Of a stretch of 64,000 nucleotides of DNA, positions 20,289 to 31,400 are shown in pieces; within the stretch, counting starts at the first letter, position 1, and the number at the start of each line of letters is the position of its first letter. The position numbers were made by a program, and so were the translations under genes. The stretch is from the NCBI RefSeq assembly GCF_048771995.1, contig NC_133028.1, positions 72,710,501 through 72,774,500 of the forward strand, written 5' to 3'. Source of the stretch: Taeniopygia guttata (lineage: Eukaryota > Chordata > Aves > Passeriformes > Estrildidae). A model generated the notes under the pieces. The model worked only from the letters and a program-made list of their open reading frames with translations, was not told the origin of the DNA and did no database searches.

Positions 20289-21306
20289 TTGCATGAGCAA
20301 GCTTTGGTAGTGGGGGGCTACTGCAGACAGCAAGGTCAGGGCAGAGGAGGCACAGGAGGTGCTGCAGCACCAGAGCTGGGATCTCCTGCAGCCCAGGGTG
20401 CAGCCATGGTGAGGAGCTGTGCCCAAAGCCCCTGGGGATGCTCAGGGATGCAGAGATTCCCCTGGGGATGCTCAGGGATGCAGAGATCCACCCGCAGCCC
20501 CTGGGGATGCTCAGGGATGCAGAGATCCACCCACAGCCCCTGGGGATGCTCAGGGATGCTCAGGGATGCAGGGACCCACCTGGGGATGCTCAGGGATGCT
20601 CAGAGATGCTCAGGGATGCTCAGGGATGCAGGGACCCACCTGAGGATGCTCAGGGATGCTCAGGGATGCTCAGGGATGCAGGGACCCACCCTCAGCCCTG
20701 GAGGAGCCCACTCTGGAGCAGGTGGGTGCCTGGAGGAGGCTGTGACCCTGTGGGGGGCCCATGGAGACAGGATTCCCCTCTGGAGCAGCATTCCCTGGGG
20801 GTCTGCAGCCCAAGGAAGAGTGCCCCAGGCTGCAGCACTTGAGGGGCACGGCTGATGTGTGATGGACTCGTGCTCCAGCACCCTCAGGGATCTGCTGTGT
20901 GTGAGATGCACCCACTCAGGGAAGTCCATGCAGAGCTCTCTCCCATGGGAGGGACCCTCAGAGCATCAGAGGAACAACTTCTCCTCCTGAGAAGCAGCAA
21001 GTGATGGACTGACCATGGCTCCCATTCCCTGGCTCCCTGCGCCACTGGGGACGAGGTGGAGCTGGGGAGGAAGCAAGGTGCTTTTAAGGGGTTTATTTTA
21101 CTTGTCATTATCCTGCTCTGATTTTGTTAGCAATAAAATCACTTCATATCTCTCCTTAGAGCCTGTTTTTTCCACAACAGTGTTTGATGAGTGATCTTTC
21201 CCAGTCTTTAACTCATGAACCCTTTGTTATATTTTCTCTCCCCTCTCCAGCTGCAGAGTGGCTTTGGTGGGTGCCTGGAATCCAGCCAGCATCACCAGAC
21301 CACACA
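20289..21306 (+). mobile_element. Near full-length LTR (family A) with internal minisatellite
   Basis: The LTR starts 'gcaagctttggtagtggggg' / 'gctact'. It continues through the GC-rich section of repeated 'gaggagcccactctggagca'-type sentences, then 'ttccctggctccctgcgcca', 'gtgcttttaaggggtttatt' and 'ttgttagcaataaaat'. It ends 'tctctcccctctccagctg', 'gtgggtgcctggaatccagc' and 'agaccacacac'. This is the same family and orientation as 15160-15552 but retains the middle. The many overlapping frames at 20289-20929 come from the tandem repeat. No retroviral genes adjoin it, so it is best read as a solo LTR. Confidence 0.8.
20434..20689 (+). repeat. 10-bp minisatellite with higher-order structure
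   Basis: The basic unit is 'ggatgctcag', in runs of one to five copies. Each run is closed by 'ggatgcag' plus a spacer such as 'agatccacccgcagcccctg' or 'ggacccacctg'. The spacer text matches the LTR's own wording (guided by 'gatccacc' and 'cagcccctgggg'), so the array appears to have expanded from inside the LTR. Run length rises from left to right (1, 1, 1, 2, then 5 and 4, with one internal 'agatgctcag' variant). Because 10 is not a multiple of 3 it is open in several frames at once. Confidence 0.95.
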
Positions 21307-23899
21307 CGTACTTTACCCCAGTTTATAAAGAATAATATCTTCCAAGAAGAAACAGATTACATTTTTTATACAAACAAAAGTCCAGACTTAAGGAATTCAC
21401 AAAGGCATTTGAGACACTGTCAGAAAATTTCAGACACTCAATGAGTTTCTTGCAGCATAATCTCTCAAATGCCTTCTGTTGCAGCTATCTGAAAATATTT
21501 CACAGTCTTTCAACTTACTTGTAGGAAATTTATTATCCACCTGTGATTTAATACTACTTTGAAAAAGAAGCAATGCAGCAAGAAAAAGTTTAAGACAGTA
21601 ATTTCCCTTATCCCTTTAATTTTCTCTGGAAATTATTATAAGCACTTTTATCTGAAGTGAAATCTTCAGCCAAGCTTTTTGAACCTGTTACAAAATGTAA
21701 TTTAGGTCAGTTCCGTGATTTGGTTTGTTAAATGATATTCCTATCATTTTGTCAACTGAATTATTTAAGTTTGTGTTTTCTGGGCAGAAAACAAGTTACC
21801 GGATGAAGACCACAAATCTGAGTAGAAGGAGGATTTTGAATCATTATGTGACATTTTCATGTGGATATAGAGCACAGGGCAGGAGAAGTTGCAGATTTGT
21901 GTGTATGTGTGTTTTGAATAGATCTTAGAGTTTAATTTTGCCCATGCACCAGTACTCCTTCTGGCATCTGACACCCCTGACAGGCTGATACTAATTTGGA
22001 GTTATGTAGGTGCTTGGAGATCCTGGGAGTCATATCTTAGAGATGCTGTCATTAATTGAAGTTTACATAAAGCTGGAATGGAAACAAATTTATTAACCTT
22101 TCAGGTCTCTGTGAATGTTTTAGATTTACTGTTACAGAACTTTGTACAAAGGGGTTTATTTCATGATATGCCTCATGGATATAAAACTGAAGTGCCAGAG
22201 GATGATGCTGCCAGTTTTCTTTCAGCCTCTGAATCGGCCACTGGATTGTTTGGGTGCTTGTTTCAGCTTAAAAGAGGAAGAAATTGAAGTCCAGAGTTTT
22301 CATCTTGAATCCAGGGCTGGTAAATAGGTAATACAGCATTTCAGGACCCAGCTTCATGTAATTTTTACATTCTAGTGACCACTCCTCTTGTTGCTTTTTC
22401 TGAACAAAGCTCTGAAGTTTTTGTGCAGGGCTTTGGACAGAGACCAAGTATTTTGTTCAGGTCTCTGCATTCTGCTTTAGGAAGACAAATTCCTCTTTTA
22501 TTGGTTTCATAAAATTCATTCTCACATCGTCCAAGAATCTTTGTTAGATTAACTCTTTGGTTACTCACAACCAAAAGTAAGATGGTGTTCAGAGTGTTTA
22601 TTTACTCATTTCTGCTGTGACTCAAAAACTTAAATGGCACTGAATCTTTTTAGATTTTCAAGCTCCTGATGAGATAAACACATTGCAAAGCTCCAATATT
22701 TAACTCCTCATTTTTCTGTACCTTTCAATTATCTCTAGGTGTGACAGTAGATAGACAGTAGAAACTGGGTTTATTATTTCTTTTGTGGGAAGCATGATCT
22801 TGCATAACAACATCCAAGTCTTACTGAAGAGCATAAAGTGAAATTCCATGTCTTGGACTGCACGCAAACACTCGGCAGAAAATTTCCTCTGAATGGTGCA
22901 AACCACACACTTGGTGTTTGATTTCTCCCAGGACAGTTCTGCAACAGCCAAGAGTTGCCAGCCTGCCTGACTTTGTGCTTTGTTTGTCACTCTCTTTTTG
23001 TGGCTTTCTAAAAGTCAAGTCTGGGACCGCTTGCCAACCCTTGAGCTGGAGTGACTGTAAAAGAATTTCAAGTTGCATACAGAATATTTAATACTTTCTA
23101 GCTTTAAGAATTTCAACCCCAAATGCTCCACATTCAGCAGCTTTAATTCACCTGACAACTGCAGTAATTGAGCAAGGCATGTTTACTCCACACTAAAAAC
23201 AAAATTCCCTTTATTGTAAGAAAATCTGTGATGAACTTTGAATGGCTATTTTGATTGGATCTTTCTCAAGTGTCACAGCTTTCTGAATTTTTTATTATCA
23301 CCCTATATTTAAAACTTTTGGAAAATTGCTTCAGAGAATTTTTTATTGCAAGCTGACAAATGAGTTTTTGAACACTTGAATTTAAAAAGTAAAATTTTTC
23401 TCACAGTTTCTTCAGGAATCTTTAATAAGTTGCTTCAGTTTACTGAGTTCTTGGAGAAGTCTCCACCTTTTAGGAAAAGCTTTCTTGTTCTCATTAGTAA
23501 ATATTTTGAGCAAAGGCAGGATGCCTGCCATAGATGTCTGTATGTGTGATTTATGTGTCTGTTTTCAGGAAGATGTAAGCAACTCAAAACTGAGTTAAAA
23601 TGAAAACATGTAATTTTTCATATAAATTAAATTTCTGATTCAGTGAAAAATATGGCCCTAATTCTGCCTCCAGATGTTGATGTCAGCAGAATTAGAGCAT
23701 AAACCTCGTAAATGGGTCTGTGAGGAAGGCAAAATGACTAGCTATCTACTTGAAATTCCTTTAGATTTTAAACTTTGGAGATATGGTTATTTTTCCCCCC
23801 CTGGAAATACATCTACACCCCTCTGTGAAAAATGAGGATATGTGTGATTTACTGCTCTTCTCAGTATTTTGCACTGCCTGTCATAAGCACTTTCTTCCT

Positions 23900-23935
<36 letters not shown>

Positions 23936-24584
23936 CTTATCTGTGATTTGCTTTATTTTGTGCTAATAAGAGGGGTTGTCATTAATTACCATTTTAATCA
24001 CTATAGATATTTCTGGTAATGGCATGTTTTCTTTGCTGTCATATACTCTTAGAAGAAAAATACTAATTCATAAATACTCAGTCTTTTGAATTAATTTCCA
24101 TCAAAAAAACATCAGTGCTTTAGCTATTTACAGTGCTGTTAGTATAATTACGGATCCTGCTTATAAAAAAATAAATGCCAGAAATATTTATTATTAGCAG
24201 AGTGCTTATGCCATCATAGTCATGCTTTGGATCTGCAAAGAAACACTCAGTATGAGAAAGCTGCAAACTAAAACCAGAAGAAATTATGCAGGAAATGGAG
24301 GAGGTCGAAATAGTAGGCTTCAGTTTCCACTAGAAATAGACATAAATTGGGCAAAACATCCTAAATCTCTAGAAATGCCATCCCTTTGAGAATTCAATCT
24401 GTTGAACTGCACCCTCGTGATCCAAGGATGATTGTGAAAGTCGTACCCACTCTACATGCTAAAATCTGCCTCAAGGGGCTCTCAGCATAATCTAACCTCT
24501 TTTTCATTTTTTGCAGAAAGATCAAGTATGTCACAGATACACTCGATATTTCCTACCAATTCAACAAACTACCCAAGGCTGCCC
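21307..24584. other. AT-rich non-coding DNA, nothing recognised
   Basis: This holds a 28-base poly(A) run at 23904-23931. The stretch 'ggccctaattctgcctccag' near 23654 faintly resembles the 'gggccaaattctgcc' edge of the ancient amniote repeat noted at 9571, but it is too short to call. Frames at 21184-21444, 22078-22327 and 22700-23078 have no domains. Confidence 0.45.
23904..23931 (+). repeat. Poly(A) run of 28
   Basis: An uninterrupted A run. I see no transposon or processed-pseudogene body immediately upstream, so it is listed as a simple repeat and not as a retroposon tail. Confidence 0.85.
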
Positions 24585-24632
24585 GAGAATCTTAAAAAGA
24601 TTCTTCCTGAGAATCTTAAAAAGAATCTTTCT
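24585..24632 (+). repeat. 24-bp tandem duplication with internal hairpin
   Basis: Two copies (24585-24608 and 24609-24632) start 'gagaatcttaaaaaga' and differ at a few bases. The first copy contains an inverted repeat, AGAATCTT-AAA-AAGATTCT (8-bp arms, 3-base loop). It sits about 100 bases from the LTR that follows. Confidence 0.8.
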
Positions 24633-24729
24633 GTCTAAAAAATTGCACCAGAGCGCTTCGACGCACAACCATTGAAATTGAATATTCAAGGAGTTATGCT
24701 ATTTTTATTCGAAGAAAATCCACATGCCT

Positions 24730-25480
24730 ACAAGCCTTAGATGAGGTTAAATCTCAGCAGTGTCAGGAGGAAGTTCTGGAGGTCAGGAATGGCTGAAGTG
24801 AAGCAGGGACACAGCTCCCTGTGGCAAATACGTTGTCTAGTGTCACAGAGAGGACTCCACTGTCGGAATCTGAGGTATTGGTGATTCTGAGATTGTAGAA
24901 AGTCTCTGTCTTTCAGCTCCATTGCCAAAGAAGAAGCCATAATTCATCTGTGCTGTTTCCAGGTTGTTTATTCTGTTTATCTCTAACATGTTCTGCTGCC
25001 CTGCCGCAGCTCTGTCCTGCAGGGCAGCGTGTGGGGCTCTGCCCTCAGTGGGATGGTACAAACATTAAATACCACAAACTACCTGTGCTGGATTTACAAT
25101 AACGTGCCAATATCTGTCACCTACGTTGGACAGTGTGTCCCCAGCCTGAACCAACAGAAAAATGCCAACACCACAGTGAAACATGGAGGGCATGAAGAAG
25201 GAGAAAAAGGACAAGACACACCCAATTTTCTCCATCTTGTCCCCTCTGAACCCCTAATCTAGAATCCTAAAATTTTACTTTTGCACCCGTGCCACACTTA
25301 ATTATTGCTGATATCAAACACTCAGAGCTGGTAATTCATCCTGTAAGATTGAAAACTCTTTTCCATGGGCAGAGATCACAGCCAGTGTCTCTGGGGGCTC
25401 CGTCCAGGGGGGTTCCTGACCCCTGCCAGGGTCCCAGACCTTCCAGGGATTCCCACACTCCACTGCCTGGCTCAGAGACA
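24730..25480 (-). mobile_element. LTR of an endogenous retrovirus (family C), minus strand
   Basis: Read on the minus strand it holds blocks I recognise from a common passerine LTR: 'gggtgtgtcttgtccttttt', 'ggttcaggctggggacacac', 'ggtgacagatattggcacgt', 'gcagaacatgttagagataa' and 'acaacctggaaacagc'. There is an AATAAA at plus coordinates 24967-24972. The less AT-rich block contrasts with both flanks. The ends are approximate: the left (3') side may include some internal sequence, and the right (5') limit near 25400-25480 is set by loss of recognisable text. Frames at 24737-25262 on both strands lie inside it. Confidence 0.65.
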
Positions 25481-28400
25481 GAATTTAAATACGAATATAA
25501 CAACTCTTATCCATCAGAAATGATCACCTGTGTAGAAAAATGTCTTCCCAAGAAGCAGGGGGCATTGCCTCAGGCCTGCTTGCCTGGAGAAGATGTCTCC
25601 ATCCCTACCCTGCATCCCCTGTGTCTCACAGAGGCCCCCTCATGCTGCTAATTCCCTCTGGTGCCAGGGAAAATCTGAGGACTTGCATCCAGAACAGGGG
25701 TGATCCTGTTGTCCTCCTGTTCCCCTGAGCATGAATCCAAACCCACAGAAAAGGCTCTGATTTTCAGCGCCATCCCTTTTTATTTCTCATCGGTGTAAGT
25801 GTGTGTGCATGCCCACACAGCCCTGCACCCACACAGCCAAGCCAAGGTAAAGGAGCTGAAGGAAACCTGTGCACGCTCAGAACTTGTAGGAACATTTTCT
25901 CCAAGGTTTTCATTGAAATACCAGGTGTGTTTGTAGCAGTGATAAAATGGGGCTTCATCTTAAAGAGCAGAGTTCACAGCTCAAGCTTTGAAAGCCACTT
26001 TTGAAAGACATTATTGATGCTATAATTTAGATTAACATGAATATTTAGGATCTTCACAGTTTGGGTTCTTTTTTTCTGTAAAACTACATTTTTATTCAGA
26101 ACAAATATAATTTTTTCATATTTGAGAGAATTTGATTTTTTTTCTTCAAATATTTGGTTGGACATACATACATTCACTGAAAAAATATTTTGTATTTATA
26201 TCTGTTTTCAACAGGGCAGTCTAGAAAAATGCTGAGGAACAAAAAACTATAATGAACAAAATTTGTTTGGGGTTTGTTGTTATTTTATGAAGAAACATTA
26301 TAGACTCCATTGAAAAATCAGAGGATGGTCAGTAAGTTGATAATTGTTAAACCTTTTCTTTTTTTTTTTTTTCCATGATGTTACTCTCCACTGTGAAAAT
26401 GTGAAAGTTTGAATGTGGCTGCTCAGAGCCTGCAAAATAATGTGTAAGATTGATACAGTTCCTGTGCTAGTGCTAGATTACCTGTGCTTGGCTTTACAGA
26501 CTGACACTAGCAATGAAGAAATTTGGAAGATGTCTCTGAAGGAACAAACAAGACGTGGGTATAAATTCAGAAGGGGAATGGTGCAGAAAAGTGATGCAGG
26601 TAGGAGAAAAGTAAAAGATTTGCAAAGACAGTCATAAGAATTCTTCACTTTCCTGCCTGCTTTATAAATTTCTAAAATTTAATGCAAATTTATGAGACTT
26701 ATACAGCTTAATCTAGGTGGTCATCCTGCCATGGATCACATCTTATGTCAAGCTTGCAGCTTTACAAATATTAATTATTATTTTATAAAAAATGTAAATA
26801 TCTATTTTGTCACAATCAATATATGTAGAAATAAACAGTTTTATTCAGTTCAGTATAAAATAGACTTTAAATTAACCTTTTAAAAGTAAAATGCTCTCCA
26901 TTATTGCAGGTAACAGCTTGTCTGAACTGTCCAGAATGACTAATGAATGAGATAACAGAAATGCCTATCAATCCTTCATTGTGCTCAGCATAAAAGTTTT
27001 TTTCTTGTCCCTGAAGTCTCACAATAGCATCATATTTGATTTGAATATTAATGTTTAACTCTGAAATTATTAATTTAAAAATAAATTTTCTTCATTTGAT
27101 ATTGTTAGAGAATTCACATGAAAAGATAATGGATTATAAAATATCATGAACAGCATCAGCCTAATAAATTATGTAGTAAGACATCAGAAAAAGTAAATAC
27201 ATTTACTTTTCATTTCACTTTCATGCCACATTTACCCATGTGAGACTGAAAATAATTTTATTGCATGCTGGTCTTTTTTGTGGTAGTAGTTTCTTCCACG
27301 TAACTGTTTACACTTTGTTTTTGTGACCTCATAGGGGATGTTTCAAATGTCCTCATTTTTAATGGTATTTTCTGCTTTCAAATCTGTATCACAAAAACTT
27401 TTTTTCCCATTTTTTACATATTGCTCCAGATTTTCTTAAGAAAGACACCACCCAGAGAAGTTTTGTGATTTGATTACAAAGAAATAATCTGCTATAGTTT
27501 CATATTACAGTCTTAAAGGAACACTTTAAATCAGCTGTAAATTAAAATTCCAAAGAGCTAATTATCCAGAGGCCATCAGGAATTTCTAAATGTTAGCAAA
27601 AGAAAAATGGAAACCCCTCCATGTGGATTTACTCCTTTGGCCTTCCTCAATATAATTAATATGCTATGATTATTCAATATTTAAAATTTCCCTGAGGATG
27701 CCTGTTGGGAAGATACGTTGAGGTCTCCCAGATGTGAAATTTGTGAGTGCAAAGCCTACTGTTTAATGGATGGCTGAGGAATGTGAGATTAGAGTAAGAA
27801 AATCAGGGTGGAAAATGATCCCTCTGAAGTGGTGATTCACACAGTAATTTTTTTCATTTAAAAGCTGGCTCTGCACCTGAGATAAACGGCAGCAGTCATT
27901 TCTCAATCCTGCCAGCCCTCTTAACCTTCTTATTGAATTTGAAGGATAACAGTAAGTGCCTATCAGACCAAAACTGATTAGCAGGACAATTCTAGATCTA
28001 TCACAGGCTCCACGTGAAAAAGCAGTCCTTGGTCATTATTAGACACAGGAGTTCATATCATATTTGTGTAAAGACATTATCACCTTTTGTCATTCCATTA
28101 TACAGACCTAAGCACTTAGATTAGGATTCAAAATCTGGATGTATGCAGGGCTAAAATTCTGTTCTCAAGAATTCCTCTTGAGGATGGAGATCATTTTGAT
28201 CTCATCATGTGATGCTGCTCCAGTAATATTTCTAGGTACAAAAAATTCCAAATACTGCACATGTCATGGACTATGTTAATTGATTGCTTGTAAAAATAAG
28301 GTCAAAAAAAGAAGGTGCATTTATTATTTATTATGAGGCCTAGTTTTATTTACTAAAATGAATGAACACCTGGTTGCCTGGGATTTTTACCAACTTTGGG

Positions 28401-31400
28401 GGCTAAGCATCAATGAATATAAAAAGCAAACAAACACACAGTTAATAATAATTTCCATAAGACTGCTGAAAAATAGCAAGCCATGTATTAATGTGCTGAA
28501 AAATGATTTAGGACAGAGCATAAATGCATCTGTTTCAACTCTTTTGCAAAGAGAACTTTGCAAAATGAACAAATTTATCTAAGTTGATGGATAATATTTC
28601 ATAAAACCAGCAATTCTCCTTGCCAGAGGATACAAGCCAAATCTTTTAAACTGAAATATTGTGCAATAATAAAACTGTAGAAAGAAATTAGTGCTATTTT
28701 ACTATATGGTGGATAAAGGTAGAGAAAATATTTAGGGACATGCTAAGAATAAAAAGCCATATAGAATAAAAAACAGCCAGAGGTCTCCTGCATGACAAAA
28801 TATTTTTCTTTCTAGGCCAGCTGAAATGGGTAATTCAGCTGAAGACATAGTCCACACTCAAATTATAGTAGCTACCAAACTCAGATTCTTATTTAATTAT
28901 ATTAGCCTATTTAAAAATATAATCCAACTCAAATTAACACCACTAAGGAGGATATAGGTGCAGAATCTGGCTCCTCACATTTGTAAAATCTTCTGCAGTA
29001 TGGTATTTTAGGTAATTCAGATTTCATATAAAATCATCATTTGGTCCTAAATATAAAATCAAAATTTATCATTTTTCTTCACTTTTTGGATGTTTTGATT
29101 GTTTTAAGGCCTATCCAATGTAACAAGGTTTTATTCTAAGGTGTAGTTGCTGAGCAGGAAAAAGGTATGACTCATTTTCTTTTAATATTTTAGGGATTTT
29201 GCTAACATGCAAATGACAAAGGTTGCCATGATGTGTTAAGCTGTAGAAATGACATTTGTTCAAACCCAAGGGGAAGGATAATCTACTGAGGCATCTGTGC
29301 AGTTGCCTGTTTTGATAGAAGGGTTCTAGCAGTATATTTAAGTAGTAAATGTGACCCTACAGGACCTCAACACAATTTTAGTCAGGCCTCCTCATTTTGG
29401 AAATGAAATAATAATTGTGAAATAATTGTTATTGGTCCATTATAATGTATCATAAATTTCACCATGTATATGCTGATGAAATTGTGAATTAGATAACTTT
29501 ATTTATGAATTGTAGATTTTATGATTCTTCCTTTGGTGTTTTACATCTCTTGGCTGTCTTGCTCCAAAGAAACTGAGACGGAAAATTCTTGCTATATTTC
29601 TGTTTCCTAAAGTTACATTGATTTGAATGATAAAGAATATTTTTCTTCTAAGTGAAAGCTCTGCCTTTTCATAAAAACTCTTATATGATTATTGAAGACA
29701 ACAATAAGAAGTCTTAATTAGGACTTATCTAATTTCAACCTAATAAAAAAAGGCAAGGATTTAAAACAACACTATATGGAGCTTCCAAAAATTGTCATCG
29801 CTAACAAGTCTTTTTAGAATTCAAAATTTTTTATTAAGTAGTTCTCCTTTGTCTTTAAAACAGGAATTAAATTTGTAAAAGCAAATATCCTTTTTTTCTT
29901 TCACTGTTTTCCTGGATACATTAAATCCTAAACAATAGCTTAGATATTTTAAATTTTGCTGTTTTATGTTACCCAATGATAGTAACTTGATTTATGCTTT
30001 CTTAAGTTTATTCCTCTTAATAAACTTGCTAGCCAGTCACTGTAACAAGCAAAGTTTTCCCCTCTTCCCTTGTTTCTTTCTGAAGAGTCCTAATTTTTTT
30101 CTTCCTTGGTTATAATTAAAATGCTATTATTTTATTAGGTAGTTTTATTCCAAGATGGAACAGTGTTTGTCTTCTTCTGGAAAAGGTATTTTTTCAGGTG
30201 TTTCACACCATGTGCTTGGGAAAATTTACATTGGATATATGGGAATATGCACAGTGACTCTTGTCTTGTTTATAGGGAATTCCACTGAAACATTTTTTGG
30301 GAAAACTTCCCTATATGAAATTTTAATCCTGACTTTAAAAATTCCTATTTGATGAATTACATGGCATTTTTGGAAACTGTTTTAGAACCCAATAGTTCTT
30401 GTCTTGGCTACATTGGATCAGAGTTATTTTTCATCATTTAACCACAAACTAGGAGTTTAAAAGCGTTCTTGCTAGTCAGATGGAGAGCTACACAATGACT
30501 TTATGAAAACTTTCCTTGCACAAAGGAAATGTAAAGAGATGGACAAAAATTAAACTCTAGCTGGAACAATCTAGAAGAGCTTCCTATAATTTTATAGTCT
30601 ATAAATTTTATAGTTCCTTTTACTCTTGCAAGCCATTTGGATTTTTTAAAGTACTTCTTTTTAGTATAATGCTAACTTATGAAAATCAAAATTACTTGTG
30701 TGCCAGAGCTGCAAGCTTTATAATGATTTCTGAAACAAGTCCAAGAGTTAATCCTAACTTTAATATTTCTAATTAATTAATCTTGGCTATAGCAATAGCA
30801 ACCTGAAAAACATGAGATTGCTGTGGACTTCATCTGCAAGGAAACAAATCCACTTTTACGTCAGAAATATTTCTAAAATGGGTGTCTTAAAGTTATTAAT
30901 GCTTTAAATTGTGTCTAAATAGAAATCGTCCTAAAAGAACCTTTAATTATCTAAGGAAAGTTAAAGCCCATTCTCAAGAGAAAGAAATACCTCAGAGCAC
31001 TCACCTTTTTACAAAAGCCAACTTCAGGTCATTTTTTGCCAGTTAATTCAGAGAACTTTGAGTCAAAACAGAGTGTGTGCTGAATGCAAAATGCAGTGGG
31101 GCTCTACTAACTCTAAATAAAAGCTTCTGTTCACCTTCCTGTGCTGCAGCAGTAAATAATGCACTGGCAAGGTTAATCCATAGAAAGACAGGTTGCTTTT
31201 GAATGCAAAACAACCAAAGAGACATCAGAGAGACCCAAGAGTGGCCAGTTCTTCCTTGCACAGCTTCGAAATCTTGCAGGCTCCCCAGCTCTGATTTGGT
31301 TTCCATAAGATGCCTGGAAGAATATCAGGCAAACCTGCAGATAGTAGAAAAAAACCCCAAAACCATCTTGCCAAATTCCTTCTAGCTGTATTCTTGGGAC

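Noticed and set aside
20289..20929. Many overlapping open frames on both strands, up to 188 codons
   Set aside because: They are produced by the 10-bp tandem repeat and GC-rich LTR text, are open in several frames at once, and encode repetitive Gly/Met/Cys/Asp strings with no domain.
15160..21306. A complete provirus bounded by the two family A LTRs
   Set aside because: No gag, protease, polymerase or envelope coding is visible between them, another LTR lies inside, and the upstream LTR lacks its central part.
23904..23931. Poly(A) tail of a processed pseudogene
   Set aside because: No gene-derived body or target-site duplication is recognisable upstream of the A run.
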